IMG/VR virus record: IMGVR_UViG_3300017752_002245 | Location: 1-64,000 of that record | DNA length: 64,000 nucleotides | Direction: 5' to 3' (one strand) | Source of the DNA: a virus | Shown: in pieces, positions 42,725 to 51,600 of the stretch | How positions within the stretch are numbered: the stretch's first letter is position 1 | Layout: each line of letters starts with the position of its first letter | Program-made: the position numbers and the translations under genes | The notes under the pieces: model-generated | The model's database searches: none | What the model was told of the DNA's origin: nothing | Seen by the model: only the letters and a program-made list of their open reading frames with translations

Positions 42725-44105
42725 AGATTTTAAATCATATCTAGTCGAAGAGGCAAAAGAAGTTTATTTTACATTTGGTAGAATGAACCCGCCTACGATT
42801 GGACATGGAAAAGTATTAGATACTATAGCAAAAAAAGCAAAGGGTGCAGACTATAAAGTCTATGTATCCCAATCAACGGGCGCTAAAGACCCGTTGTCAT
42901 ATTCTGACAAAGTAAAACACCTACGTAAGATGTTACCAAAACATGGTCGTAATATCATGGTAGATAAAGGTGTAAGAAATGTATTTGATATTGCTGCAAA
43001 ATTGTATGACCAAGGATACAAAAAAATAACCATGGTAGTCGGTGAAGACCGTCTCCGTGAGTTTGAAGTATTGTTGAACAAATACAACGGTAAGAAAGCA
43101 CGTCATGGGTTCTATAACTTTGAATCAATCAATGTTGTATCTGCGGGAAGGAGAGACCCAGACGCAGAAGGTGTGGAGGGAATGTCTGCATCTAAACAAC
43201 GTGCGAACGCAAAGGACAATGATTATCAAGCGTTTATTCAAGGTGTTCCATCTGGAATGTCTGACCGTGATACACGTAAGTTGTTCAATGATGTAAGGAA
43301 GGGGTTAGGTCTCAAGGAAGAGACATCTTTCAAACGTCATATTGAAATGGGTCATCTTTCAGAAACAAGAGAACAATTCGTCAAAGGTGAGTTGTTTGAA
43401 CTTGGTGATACTGTTGTTATTAAAGAAAGCGAAGAGGTCGGTGTCATTACAGTCCTTGGTGCAAACTATGTCATTGTAGAATGTGGTGACAGAAAGATGC
43501 GTAAGTGGTTAGATGCAGTAGAATTAGTAGAGAAGAAAGCTGTACAAGACCCTGACATCAAAGACAAAGAAGGTACTCAACCCGCCAAGTATCACAAGGG
43601 ACTAAAGAAGTCTACTAAAAACAAACGTGACGCACACTTCAAGAAACATGGTAAGAAAGCAGACGATGATGAGTCTGCATATAAGCCAGCGCCTGGCGAT
43701 AAGACCGCAAAGACTAAACCATCCAAGTACACAAAAGCATTCAAAGACATGTATGACGAAGATTGTTGGGATGGGTACAAACAAGTTGGTATGAAGAAAA
43801 AAGGTAACAAGAGTGTTCCTAATTGCGTACCAGTAAATGAGTATGGCGGCCCTAAAATCTCCAAAGCAGATTACCTGAAGAAACAACGTAGTGGTATTAC
43901 TATCTCTACATCCGAAAATGCGGGTGAAGAAGGAACAAATAAACTTCTCAAGAAGTACAAAAAAGATACTCCAATGGAAGATGCAGTCGCAAACGCAAAA
44001 GATAGAATCAAAGCAGAGAAGGAAAGGGACAAAAAGAAACATGATGGAATTCTTGACCGTGCCAGACTTGCTCGTGCAAAAGCAAAAAATAGGGAAACCA
44101 AGTGA
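42717..44105 (+). CDS. Nucleotidyltransferase-domain late protein
   Basis: A 462-residue protein from GTG 42717 (AGGTGG upstream). It begins VIKDFKSYLVEEA, then a cytidylyltransferase-like domain (about 15-190) with FTFGRMNPPTIGHG (T27-I-G-H30) and VVGEDRLREF, then a basic, Lys/Asp-rich tail with WDGYKQVGMKKKGNKSVPNC. Phage adenylyl/cytidylyltransferases of this type may act in NAD or nucleotide-sugar metabolism. The N-terminal signal suggests packaging in the head (inference). Confidence 0.72.
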   Translation: MIKDFKSYLVEEAKEVYFTFGRMNPPTIGHGKVLDTIAKKAKGADYKVYVSQSTGAKDPLSYSDKVKHLRKMLPKHGRNIMVDKGVRNVFDIAAKLYDQGYKKITMVVGEDRLREFEVLLNKYNGKKARHGFYNFESINVVSAGRRDPDAEGVEGMSASKQRANAKDNDYQAFIQGVPSGMSDRDTRKLFNDVRKGLGLKEETSFKRHIEMGHLSETREQFVKGELFELGDTVVIKESEEVGVITVLGANYVIVECGDRKMRKWLDAVELVEKKAVQDPDIKDKEGTQPAKYHKGLKKSTKNKRDAHFKKHGKKADDDESAYKPAPGDKTAKTKPSKYTKAFKDMYDEDCWDGYKQVGMKKKGNKSVPNCVPVNEYGGPKISKADYLKKQRSGITISTSENAGEEGTNKLLKKYKKDTPMEDAVANAKDRIKAEKERDKKKHDGILDRARLARAKAKNRETK

Positions 44106-44329
44106 ACAAATTTAATCAACATATCGAAGAAGGTGCGTTGGCAGACAAGTCCAAGAAGTCTGGTATCTCTGTAGACACTCTTCGCAAAGTTTATAATCGT
44201 GGTGTTGCCGCATGGAAGACTGGTCATAGGCCAGGCACTACTCCTCAACAATGGGGATATGCACGTGTGAACGCCTTCATAGTAAAGAAGAAAAAAGGTG
44301 GGTTGAACCACGATAAGGATTTAGCGTAA
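44102..44329 (+). CDS. DUF5824-like small late protein
   Basis: A 75-residue basic protein, GTG start overlapping the previous stop. Begins with VNKFNQHIEEGALADKSK, the shared signal. HRPGTTPQQWGYARVNAFI matches the DUF5824 motif of phage proteins. Function unknown. Confidence 0.72.
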   Translation: MNKFNQHIEEGALADKSKKSGISVDTLRKVYNRGVAAWKTGHRPGTTPQQWGYARVNAFIVKKKKGGLNHDKDLA

Positions 44330-45516
44330 TGAAAACATTAGAACAAATACTCGAAGGTAAAGACTTCGAACCTCATATGATGTATGACCCAAAGACTGGT
44401 AAAGGTTACAAGGCAGAAAAACCTGAAGACCATGAACGTATGAAGAAGATGGGATACTCTCATGAGAAACCAGAAGTCAAAGAAGACTTAAAAGAAGAGA
44501 TGATTTCTTACAGAGTTAAGAAAATGCAGAAACCTGAAGAAGATAAATTTCAAAAGTCTGCTAAGATGATGGGTTTAAAGTATACTAGTAATAAAGGTAG
44601 AGACGATACAGTAATCGTTATAAGTGGCACTAAAAAGAAACTCAGAGACTTTGATTCAGTAGTTAGAGGCAAATCATCATACGGTGACCCTTCAACAATC
44701 AAACATTTTGACGAAGGTCAGTTCTGGGGTCAAGACAAAATGGCAAAATCTATAGACAAAAAGATGTCAAAGACTCATGTCAGACTTACAAGAGACAGTA
44801 AGGGTGGATACGAAAGAGCGACAATACCTAAGAAAGACAAAAAGAAAATTGCACAAATGAAGAAAGACGGATACAAAATAGACCCTACGTTTTCTAAAGA
44901 GTCTTTAGATGAACAACACCAAGAAGCATTAGATATGTTGCAAGAAAACTACAGAACTCTTGCACGTAAAGGTATGGGTACTGAGACTAAGAAGGATGCA
45001 CGAGTAGGTTTGGAGTTAGATTTCTATGAGACTGAACGTGGTGACAAAGTATTCGGTAAGATTATCAAAGTAACTGGTACTGGATACACTGTACAAGCAA
45101 TGGAACGTGGTAATAGTAAGAAGTATACCTTCAAGTTCCATGACCGTGCAAAAGCAAAGAAACTTCTTGAAGCAAGAGACTTCATGGAAAACTACCGTGC
45201 AAAACGTGATGCAATGAGAGATATGCCTAAACGTGGAAAAGACTCTGCGGATGATGACATTGAAGCGAATGACGATGACCGTAAAGCTGCATCTAAGAAT
45301 GTTCTTATGCAAATCCGTAAAGCATCTGACCTACCTAAAGGTGGCCCGATTGAATTTGAAGGTGGTAAGAAAGGTAAGATTTCACAAGACGATGCAAAGA
45401 AAATATCTAAACTATTTGATATATTAAAGAAACCATCTGACAAACAAAAGTTTCAGAAAGTAATATCAAAAGACTTGAGAAGTATTCAAGCACTATTAAA
45501 AAGGTTAGGTAAATGA
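44329..45516 (+). CDS. Charged late protein, 395 aa, with capsid-targeting-like start
   Basis: Begins MKTLEQILEGKD. Contains a small beta-rich module (GLELDFYETERGDKVFGKI) and a C-terminal helical basic region. A further internal LLEARDFMENY segment resembles the signal. Lysine content is very high. One-base overlap with the preceding gene. Likely virion-associated. Confidence 0.62.
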   Translation: MKTLEQILEGKDFEPHMMYDPKTGKGYKAEKPEDHERMKKMGYSHEKPEVKEDLKEEMISYRVKKMQKPEEDKFQKSAKMMGLKYTSNKGRDDTVIVISGTKKKLRDFDSVVRGKSSYGDPSTIKHFDEGQFWGQDKMAKSIDKKMSKTHVRLTRDSKGGYERATIPKKDKKKIAQMKKDGYKIDPTFSKESLDEQHQEALDMLQENYRTLARKGMGTETKKDARVGLELDFYETERGDKVFGKIIKVTGTGYTVQAMERGNSKKYTFKFHDRAKAKKLLEARDFMENYRAKRDAMRDMPKRGKDSADDDIEANDDDRKAASKNVLMQIRKASDLPKGGPIEFEGGKKGKISQDDAKKISKLFDILKKPSDKQKFQKVISKDLRSIQALLKRLGK

Positions 45517-45722
45517 AAGATTTAAAGAATTTTATGGAAGCAAAAAAGATGAAAGGACTGAGTCTTTATGGTTCTGAAATATCGAACATAAAAGGAAAAG
45601 ACGGTAAACTATATAATGCAAAACCCGTACTTATGGGTGGTAAATTATCATATAGAGTTGAAGACCAATTTGGTAAATTTGAAACTCTTCCGTTAAAAAA
45701 ATTCGCTGCTAAGTTCGGTTAG
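45513..45722 (+). CDS. Small late protein, 69 aa, capsid-targeting-like start
   Basis: Begins MKDLKNFMEAKK. The rest forms a beta-rich module (SLYGSEISNIKGKDGKLYN, LSYRVEDQFGKFETLPLKKF). Four-base overlap with the preceding gene. Confidence 0.6.
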   Translation: MKDLKNFMEAKKMKGLSLYGSEISNIKGKDGKLYNAKPVLMGGKLSYRVEDQFGKFETLPLKKFAAKFG

Positions 45723-45977
45723 ATGAAAAAGTTTAGTGCATTCTCTACAATCTATGAGGAAGAAAAACGTCTTCATAAATTAAAAGAAAAAAGTATGTTA
45801 ATTACTGGAGATGACCACGCCCTAGATATAGTTCTAGGAGACTTAAAAAAGAAAATGTTTAATAACATTCGACATAACAAAATGGGTTTTGTGAATGGTA
45901 TTGCAAAGATGGTAAGATATAAGTTGGATAAGGCTAAGCAACAAAAAGGTAAAGTGGCACTAGTGCCGATTAAATAG
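45723..45977 (+). CDS. Small late protein, 84 aa, capsid-targeting-like start
   Basis: Begins MKKFSAFSTIYEEEKRL directly after the previous stop. Basic, helical, ending GKVALVPIK. No family recognised. Confidence 0.58.
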   Translation: MKKFSAFSTIYEEEKRLHKLKEKSMLITGDDHALDIVLGDLKKKMFNNIRHNKMGFVNGIAKMVRYKLDKAKQQKGKVALVPIK

Positions 45978-45978
45978 T

Positions 45979-46719
45979 ATGCCTAGAAATTATAAAAAAG
46001 AATATGAGAATTATCATTCTCGACCTGACCAAAAGAAAAGACGTGCAGCACGTAATGCCGCTCGTAAAATGCTAAAGGGAAGAAAAGAACTTACCGATGA
46101 GAAAGATGTTCATCATAAGGATAATGACCCATTAAACAACGATAAATCTAATCTCTCTATTGTATCACAAAAGTATAACAGAAGAGAACCTAGATTGAGG
46201 ACTGAAATGAAAACATTTAGTGACCACTGTAAATGTGGACACGAATCTGGACTAGTAGAGAGTAATCTTTACAGAGTAGGTTCAGAAGCGTATTTTAAAT
46301 ACTGGAGAGACATTCGAGAAGAGTGGGAAAAAGGTAACGTAATGATTGAACCATCTGAAGTGGAAATCATGGAAGGTGACCTTGGTAAATTCGCACGTTT
46401 TAATAATGAGAATGTTGCACTAGATTGTATCTTCGAAGAGGAGAAACAACCAGAACTAAACAAACCAAAAGCGGGTGGGCCGAAGAAGTACTATGTGTAT
46501 GTCAAAGACCCCTCTTCTGGTAATATTAAAAAAGTATCTTGGGGTGACACCACTGGACTCAAAGTCAAGTTGAGTGACCCGAAGGCACGTAAGTCATTTG
46601 CTGCAAGACATGATTGTGCAAATAAGACAGACAAAACAAAAGCGGGATACTGGGCATGTAGATTGCCTAGATATGCTAAACAATTAGGATTAAGTGGTGG
46701 AGGAAATTTCTTTTGGTAA
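45979..46719 (+). CDS. HNH-like domain fused to a DUF5872-like domain
   Basis: A 246-residue protein. Residues 1-75 hold a basic region and an HNH-like motif (DVHHKDNDPLNNDKSNL). A CKCGH cysteine pair follows. The C-terminal 80 residues (YYVYVKDPSSGNIKKVSWGD, FAARHDCANK, YWACRLPRY) form a domain found as a separate protein in many phages (DUF5872-like). A packaged or head-linked nuclease is one possibility. No capsid-targeting-like start. Confidence 0.65.
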   Translation: MPRNYKKEYENYHSRPDQKKRRAARNAARKMLKGRKELTDEKDVHHKDNDPLNNDKSNLSIVSQKYNRREPRLRTEMKTFSDHCKCGHESGLVESNLYRVGSEAYFKYWRDIREEWEKGNVMIEPSEVEIMEGDLGKFARFNNENVALDCIFEEEKQPELNKPKAGGPKKYYVYVKDPSSGNIKKVSWGDTTGLKVKLSDPKARKSFAARHDCANKTDKTKAGYWACRLPRYAKQLGLSGGGNFFW

Positions 46720-46982
46720 AACCTTATACTGAGTTGAAGTGTAGTAATGGTAAGATAAGGGTTTTTAGGGAAAATGTCAAAGAAGAAGATTTAATCTGGC
46801 ACAGAGATTTAAAAGATAGAAGTGTACATGTACTGGAAGGTCATGGATGGTGTTTACAGAAGGATAACGAAGTACCACTTGACTTGTTAGAAGGACATAC
46901 TTACAGTATTAACAAGATGGAATATCATCGTGTTATTAAAGGTAAAGGTGATTTGGTTATTAGAATATATGAAGGTACTTAA
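46713..46982 (+). CDS. Small cupin-like protein, 89 aa
   Basis: TTG start at 46713 after GGAGGAAA, overlapping the previous gene by 7 bases. LIWHRDLKDRSVHVLEGHGW, then YSINKMEYHRVIKGKGDLVIRIYE, has the strand and histidine spacing of a cupin barrel. Metal binding or sugar binding possible. Confidence 0.55.
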   Translation: MVKPYTELKCSNGKIRVFRENVKEEDLIWHRDLKDRSVHVLEGHGWCLQKDNEVPLDLLEGHTYSINKMEYHRVIKGKGDLVIRIYEGT

Positions 46983-47661
46983 TGTAATTTATCGTGGTGG
47001 GGCTGGTGGTGAATTTTTTGGTGGACTCTTACAAGAACTTGAAGAGATTGCAACCAAAGAAATCATAACTAATCCTGAGACGGAAAGATGGTTTTTGAAG
47101 AGAGAAGATTACCAGTCACATGAAATAGAAGTGACCAGAGGGAATCCTAGAGAAGTTCAGAAACCAAAATGGGATAAAGACTTGTGGAATGTTAGACTAG
47201 ACCACGGGTATGGATTCCCAATTAATCAAGAGTTCTGGACAGAGTATTGTTGGAACGATTGGGATGAGACGAAGACTATTGTGTTCCTCTCAAAAACTAG
47301 AGAAAGTTTGGATTATACTCAACAACTTGCAAAGTGTAAGTTAGTTAGAGATGAAGACAGAGAAGCTGGTATGAATATGATTAAGGATGGTATTCTTGCT
47401 CATGACCAGTTTTGGAATAGACCGTGGGAATCACAGGCAGAGATGTTTGCGATGTGGATGGATACAATACCCACAGAACATTCCATGTTATTGGTTGACC
47501 CTTGTGAGTTGTTTTTTAATAACAAGGATGATACTAAGACAGAATTAAAGAGAGTCAGTGAATATTTGGGTATGAAAATACCAAGTAACTGGCAAAATAA
47601 GGTAGAAAGTTATAGAGTTAGAAATCAAACTCTTATAAATAACACTATAACTTACATTTGA
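46969..47661 (+). CDS. P-loop sulfotransferase-like protein
   Basis: A 230-residue protein from ATG 46969. LNVIYRGGAGGEFFGGLL resembles the PAPS-binding loop of sulfotransferases, and MLLVDPCELFFNN with a late RVSEYLGMKIP resembles their C-terminal part. Acceptor unknown. A late promoter for the next gene lies in its last codons. Confidence 0.48.
   Translation: MKVLNVIYRGGAGGEFFGGLLQELEEIATKEIITNPETERWFLKREDYQSHEIEVTRGNPREVQKPKWDKDLWNVRLDHGYGFPINQEFWTEYCWNDWDETKTIVFLSKTRESLDYTQQLAKCKLVRDEDREAGMNMIKDGILAHDQFWNRPWESQAEMFAMWMDTIPTEHSMLLVDPCELFFNNKDDTKTELKRVSEYLGMKIPSNWQNKVESYRVRNQTLINNTITYI
47634..47641 (+). promoter_or_regulatory. T4-type late promoter
   Basis: Exact TATAAATA near the end of the sulfotransferase-like gene, 32 bases before the ATG at 47674. 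Confidence 0.65.
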
Positions 47662-47673
47662 TGGGAACAAGTA

Positions 47674-47988
47674 ATGCCACAAGAAACGCAATCAGCTAAA
47701 CTTACTAGAATAGAAGTAGAATCTAGCAACAGGTTTGACCGAATTGAGAACAAAATCGACAAGCTTGCTGAGGCATTAGTAGCACTTGCTCGTGTCGAGG
47801 AAAAGATGATATCCGTGGAACAGAACAATAGTAATAACTTCGACAGAATGAATCGTTTCTCTCAGAAGTTAGATGAGATAGAAAAAAAGGTTGATGCAAA
47901 TGCAGCAACTGTTTCAATAATTAACAAAGTAGTTTATTTAATAAGTGCGGCAATAATTGCTAGTGCTGTAAAATTCTTTTGGATGTAG
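47674..47988 (+). CDS. Coiled-coil protein with C-terminal membrane helix, 104 aa
   Basis: Residues 8-75 form a coiled coil with repeated asparagine and glutamate, and residues 84-103 a membrane helix. The layout is like XhlA-type hemolysins or small phage membrane anchors. No enzyme motif. Confidence 0.6.
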   Translation: MPQETQSAKLTRIEVESSNRFDRIENKIDKLAEALVALARVEEKMISVEQNNSNNFDRMNRFSQKLDEIEKKVDANAATVSIINKVVYLISAAIIASAVKFFWM

Positions 47989-47999
47989 GAGAACATAAC

Positions 48000-49244
48000 A
48001 TGAGAACTAAAGATATGAAATCGCTAATGGATGCCTACAACCAAGTCATCCTCGGTGAATCAGTAGAAATTGACGAAGCACGTCAAATGAAAGACCCTAA
48101 GAAAGACTCTATGGTCTCTAAGGGTGGTAAAACAATCGTAATCGATAAGTCAAAAGAGAAAGAATACCTCAAGAAAGGTTGGTCTCTCGCAGAGAAGAAG
48201 AAACTTGACCCTGTCGATGACAAAGCAAACGATAAGAAATTCAAAGACCGTAAAGACAAAGACATCGACAATGATGGTGATGTAGATAGTTCTGACGAAT
48301 ATCTTCACAAAAGACGTAAAGCAACCGATGATGCAATCGATGGTGGTAAAAAACCTGCTAAGAACGAAGGTAAAAGAGGTTTTATCAAAGCTGCTAAAGA
48401 CGCAAAAGCAAAAGGTGAAAAAGACTTTATGTTTGCGGGTAAGAAATACAATTGCGAAGATGCATTGAACGGAGACGAAGAAGAGTCAGAAGATAAACCT
48501 AAGAAGAAGAATCCTTTTCCACCTAAGAAAGACGGTGAAGAAAAAGATGAGAAAGATTCTGAAGATAAGGATGATGACAAAGAGTCCGATGACGAAGAAG
48601 AGAAAGAAGTACCTAAAGTAGCTGGTAAGAAAGATGACAAGAAGAAAGTTGCATCTAATGCCAAGACTGCTGAAATCTCTAAGATTGGTGAAAACTCTGC
48701 GGATGCAAAAGCGGCTGGTGTTGGAAGAACAGGTGAGACTTACAGAGACAGAATGAAAAGATTAGGTAAGACACAATCTGAATCATTAGACTTAGTTGAT
48801 GCAATTAAAGACCTACATAAGATGTGGGAAAGTGCTGCAAAGAAGAGTGTTAAAGGTGCTACAGATAAAGGTGAAGAGATTGATTCTAAACAGTCACCTA
48901 AGTCTAAAGAATTTGACAACGCTCATGATAAGTCTGATAAGAAAGTTGAAGACAATGTCGAAGATGCAAAAAAGAAAAACAAAGTTGCTCAAGACGCAAC
49001 TAAGGCAAAGTCTGGTAAACGTCCTGTAGACCACGAAGTTGGTGACAAGAATGTTGTTAAGTCTACCGAAGTTAAGGAAGACGCAGAACAAATAGTTAAA
49101 CAAGCACAGGATATCATTCAAGGTAAGACTATGTCTGAGATTGCTGACTTAAACTCTGAGAAACCAAAGAATCCTCATGATGCACGTACTAGAGAAGCAA
49201 AAGCATTCTTGAAACGTATGGCTAAGAAACAAGGTACAGTATAA
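48000..49244 (+). CDS. Highly charged late protein with EF-hand-like loop
   Basis: A 414-residue protein from ATG 48000 (TAGGAG site). The N terminus MKSLMDAYNQVILGESVE has LGE and EIDE sites like the prohead protease targets. KDIDNDGDVDSSDEYL forms a calcium-binding loop. Long Lys/Asp/Glu-rich stretches follow, and conserved helices at 260-290 and the end. Resembles prohead core or scaffold-associated proteins in composition; function inferred only. Confidence 0.62.
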   Translation: MRTKDMKSLMDAYNQVILGESVEIDEARQMKDPKKDSMVSKGGKTIVIDKSKEKEYLKKGWSLAEKKKLDPVDDKANDKKFKDRKDKDIDNDGDVDSSDEYLHKRRKATDDAIDGGKKPAKNEGKRGFIKAAKDAKAKGEKDFMFAGKKYNCEDALNGDEEESEDKPKKKNPFPPKKDGEEKDEKDSEDKDDDKESDDEEEKEVPKVAGKKDDKKKVASNAKTAEISKIGENSADAKAAGVGRTGETYRDRMKRLGKTQSESLDLVDAIKDLHKMWESAAKKSVKGATDKGEEIDSKQSPKSKEFDNAHDKSDKKVEDNVEDAKKKNKVAQDATKAKSGKRPVDHEVGDKNVVKSTEVKEDAEQIVKQAQDIIQGKTMSEIADLNSEKPKNPHDARTREAKAFLKRMAKKQGTV

Positions 49245-49504
49245 TGATTGTATTACAAGGAACTCAAGCTGCATGTGGTACAACCAGTGGTGCAGCATCA
49301 ACTTTCGGTGACGCAAGTGCAGTAAGACTATTTAATAGTGGTACTACAATTCGTCTAATTACGTTAGAAAAGGCAGATGGTACTGATATAGGTACTATCT
49401 CCTTAAACGCAAAAGCGGAGATAACATTACGTAAATCTCCTACTGATAAAATATTCGCTGCAAATGCCGAAGTACTTGGTGTCGCAGTCGGATTTTCATA
49501 CTAA
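49244..49504 (+). CDS. Small beta-rich virion protein candidate, 86 aa
   Basis: Ala/Thr-rich, with a jelly-roll-like strand pattern (IRLITLEKADGTDIGTISL). Resembles small capsid or tail decoration proteins. One-base overlap with the preceding gene. Confidence 0.6.
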   Translation: MIVLQGTQAACGTTSGAASTFGDASAVRLFNSGTTIRLITLEKADGTDIGTISLNAKAEITLRKSPTDKIFAANAEVLGVAVGFSY

Positions 49505-49520
49505 AAGAAGGTAAAATATT

Positions 49521-49865
49521 ATGACAATTAAAGCTCCCGCATGGTGCGAAAACGCAGTTCCCACTGCAAATGGATGGGAAGACCCTGATACAGGTGAATT
49601 ATATGCATCTGGTGGATTCACTCCAGACCAAATTGCAGAGTTCCACGGAACTCCCCCTGCCCCTAAAGTCTTAAAAGAAGCACCTCCAGTGAATGATTTT
49701 GTAAAGACTCCAACAATGCTTCATGAAGCACCTGTTGGTGGTAAGTCTCTAGAAGAGATGACTAAACTTGAATTAGAAGCACTTGGACGTACTCACGGTA
49801 TTGAATTAGACCGTAGAAAATCTAAAGCAGACCTAATAGACGAAGTGAATGCAGTCATAGATTAG
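49521..49865 (+). CDS. Late protein with HeH/LEM-like C-terminal helix pair
   Basis: A 114-residue protein. N-terminal DPDTGELYASGG resembles tail/head modules. The C-terminal SLEEMTKLELEALGRTHGIE and SKADLIDEVNAV match the helix-extended-helix (HeH/LEM/Rho-N-like) fold that can bind nucleic acid. Confidence 0.62.
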   Translation: MTIKAPAWCENAVPTANGWEDPDTGELYASGGFTPDQIAEFHGTPPAPKVLKEAPPVNDFVKTPTMLHEAPVGGKSLEEMTKLELEALGRTHGIELDRRKSKADLIDEVNAVID

Positions 49866-49875
49866 TAGATTTATT

Positions 49876-50616
49876 ATGAATCTTCTGGCGAAGGCAAACG
49901 AATATATTGTAGGAAATAGTGGATACGGAATCATAGGTCTGTTCTACATAAGTCTTGTAGTTGTCGGATATGATTTAGCAATCAATCAGAACTGGTCATT
50001 ATTATGGTGGTATCCAATAGGAACTGTCATAATGTTAATACTCAGTTCTGCATTCTATCACCGTGCAATCGCACACCCAACATGGAAATGTCCAAACTGG
50101 TTGAGATATCCTTTAACGTTTATCTCTACTGGTCTTGGATTAGGTGCAGTAATCCCTTGGGTCGCAACCCATAGACAACACCATTATCATTCAGAAGAAG
50201 AAGGTGACCCACATGGGCCTCAGTATTCTCTTCTACACAATCTGAATATATATCTTACTAAACCAAACTTTATGTATGTCAGAGACATACTGAGAGACCC
50301 TCTATATGTTGCACAACTAAAATACTTTTGGTTATGGGCAGCAATTACTATTGGTCTCTTTAGTGCAATGTTTGGATTTGTTGAATGGGCATTCGTATAT
50401 GTTACCATGATTGTACACCAAGTATTCTTGTTGTATGTTGGTCATATCAGATGGATTCCACAGAATGGATGGAAAGGACATTTCCTTGGACTCATTTATT
50501 CACCTGAAATCTATCATCTAAAGCATCATGATAAACCCATGAACGCTAGACTTGGTAAAGTTGATTTACCCTATTTGTTATTAATTAAGTGGTTCAAACA
50601 CAATGGTGTTAAATAG
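49876..50616 (+). CDS. Membrane fatty acid desaturase
   Basis: A 246-residue membrane protein with the three histidine boxes of acyl desaturases: H62-x4-H67, H99-x2-H102-H103 and H214-x2-H217-H218. Four membrane helices are visible. It would introduce double bonds into host acyl chains with two irons as cofactor. Directly followed by an ANL-type enzyme, which suggests lipid remodelling. Confidence 0.85.
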   Translation: MNLLAKANEYIVGNSGYGIIGLFYISLVVVGYDLAINQNWSLLWWYPIGTVIMLILSSAFYHRAIAHPTWKCPNWLRYPLTFISTGLGLGAVIPWVATHRQHHYHSEEEGDPHGPQYSLLHNLNIYLTKPNFMYVRDILRDPLYVAQLKYFWLWAAITIGLFSAMFGFVEWAFVYVTMIVHQVFLLYVGHIRWIPQNGWKGHFLGLIYSPEIYHLKHHDKPMNARLGKVDLPYLLLIKWFKHNGVK

Positions 50617-51583
50617 AAATCTAATTCATTCCGACTTTATATTATACCCACATAGAATAAAACGAGAAAAGTTCTTTGAGGAGATTGACCGTGCAAAGAA
50701 CTATCTATCAACACGATTCTCTAAGGGTGACCATATAACGATTGGATATACCAGTAATGACATAAAAGGTCTTGCGTTTATATTCGCATCTTTTGAACTG
50801 GGTATCGCAGTAAAAGTAATGAGTGAACCATTCTTCTGTGGCCCTGAGTTTGACCCAAAACGTTTTGAACATCTATTGACATTGATGAAAGACTATGATA
50901 CAATAGACGGACGTTGGATACTTGATGGTATGGTCAACGATAGAGATGACCCTATACTAGGTGGACGTGCTACAAAAAGAGATGTCTTTGGTAGTTCATT
51001 CCAAAAGTTAATAAATGAACTGGGTGTCCCAAACTATTATATGGGAGATTATAAGTCTTCTTCAACAAACGTGATTGATGTTGATGTGAGACCAACAGAT
51101 AACGCAACATCTTATTTTGAAGGTGGAGATTGGTTATCAGTTCCCCCAGTAAAATTTAAATCACATGAATATATATTAGACCAAGTTAATAAACAACACA
51201 TATGTTTTGAAAACAAGGTTGTTGGATTAACAAAAAACATACATCATGATAATGCATTGGAAAGATTAATACTACCCGCAATGATGCAGAGTGGTAACCT
51301 TGTTGACTTCCAGATTCCTGAACCAGACTTTGGTGGATTCTTTGTTACAAATGACAAGATAAGTGCTGAACAAATGTTTGAATATATTATGATATATGGA
51401 AATAAACTTATTGATGCATTTAAAATTGATATTATTATGTCACCAACAGACGATACATTATTTAAATTTCTTAATCACAGAGATAAAGACTTTGATAAAA
51501 CACTAGAAGTTATACTTCATGATGAAATTACCGATGAACACAGAAAATGGGAATCTAAGATGGATATTAAATTTCTGATATAA
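50603..51583 (+). CDS. ANL-superfamily-like protein, divergent paralogue
   Basis: A 326-residue protein. KGDHITIGYTSNDIKGLAFIFASFELGI parallels KGDIVTIGIMVVDVKHIASIFACAELGL of the ANL enzyme at 59129, so they are paralogues. This copy lacks the SGTT-type P-loop and so may be inactive or act as a partner. Overlaps the desaturase by 14 bases. Confidence 0.6.
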   Translation: MVLNRNLIHSDFILYPHRIKREKFFEEIDRAKNYLSTRFSKGDHITIGYTSNDIKGLAFIFASFELGIAVKVMSEPFFCGPEFDPKRFEHLLTLMKDYDTIDGRWILDGMVNDRDDPILGGRATKRDVFGSSFQKLINELGVPNYYMGDYKSSSTNVIDVDVRPTDNATSYFEGGDWLSVPPVKFKSHEYILDQVNKQHICFENKVVGLTKNIHHDNALERLILPAMMQSGNLVDFQIPEPDFGGFFVTNDKISAEQMFEYIMIYGNKLIDAFKIDIIMSPTDDTLFKFLNHRDKDFDKTLEVILHDEITDEHRKWESKMDIKFLI

Positions 51584-51600
51584 CTTATATACATACCTAT

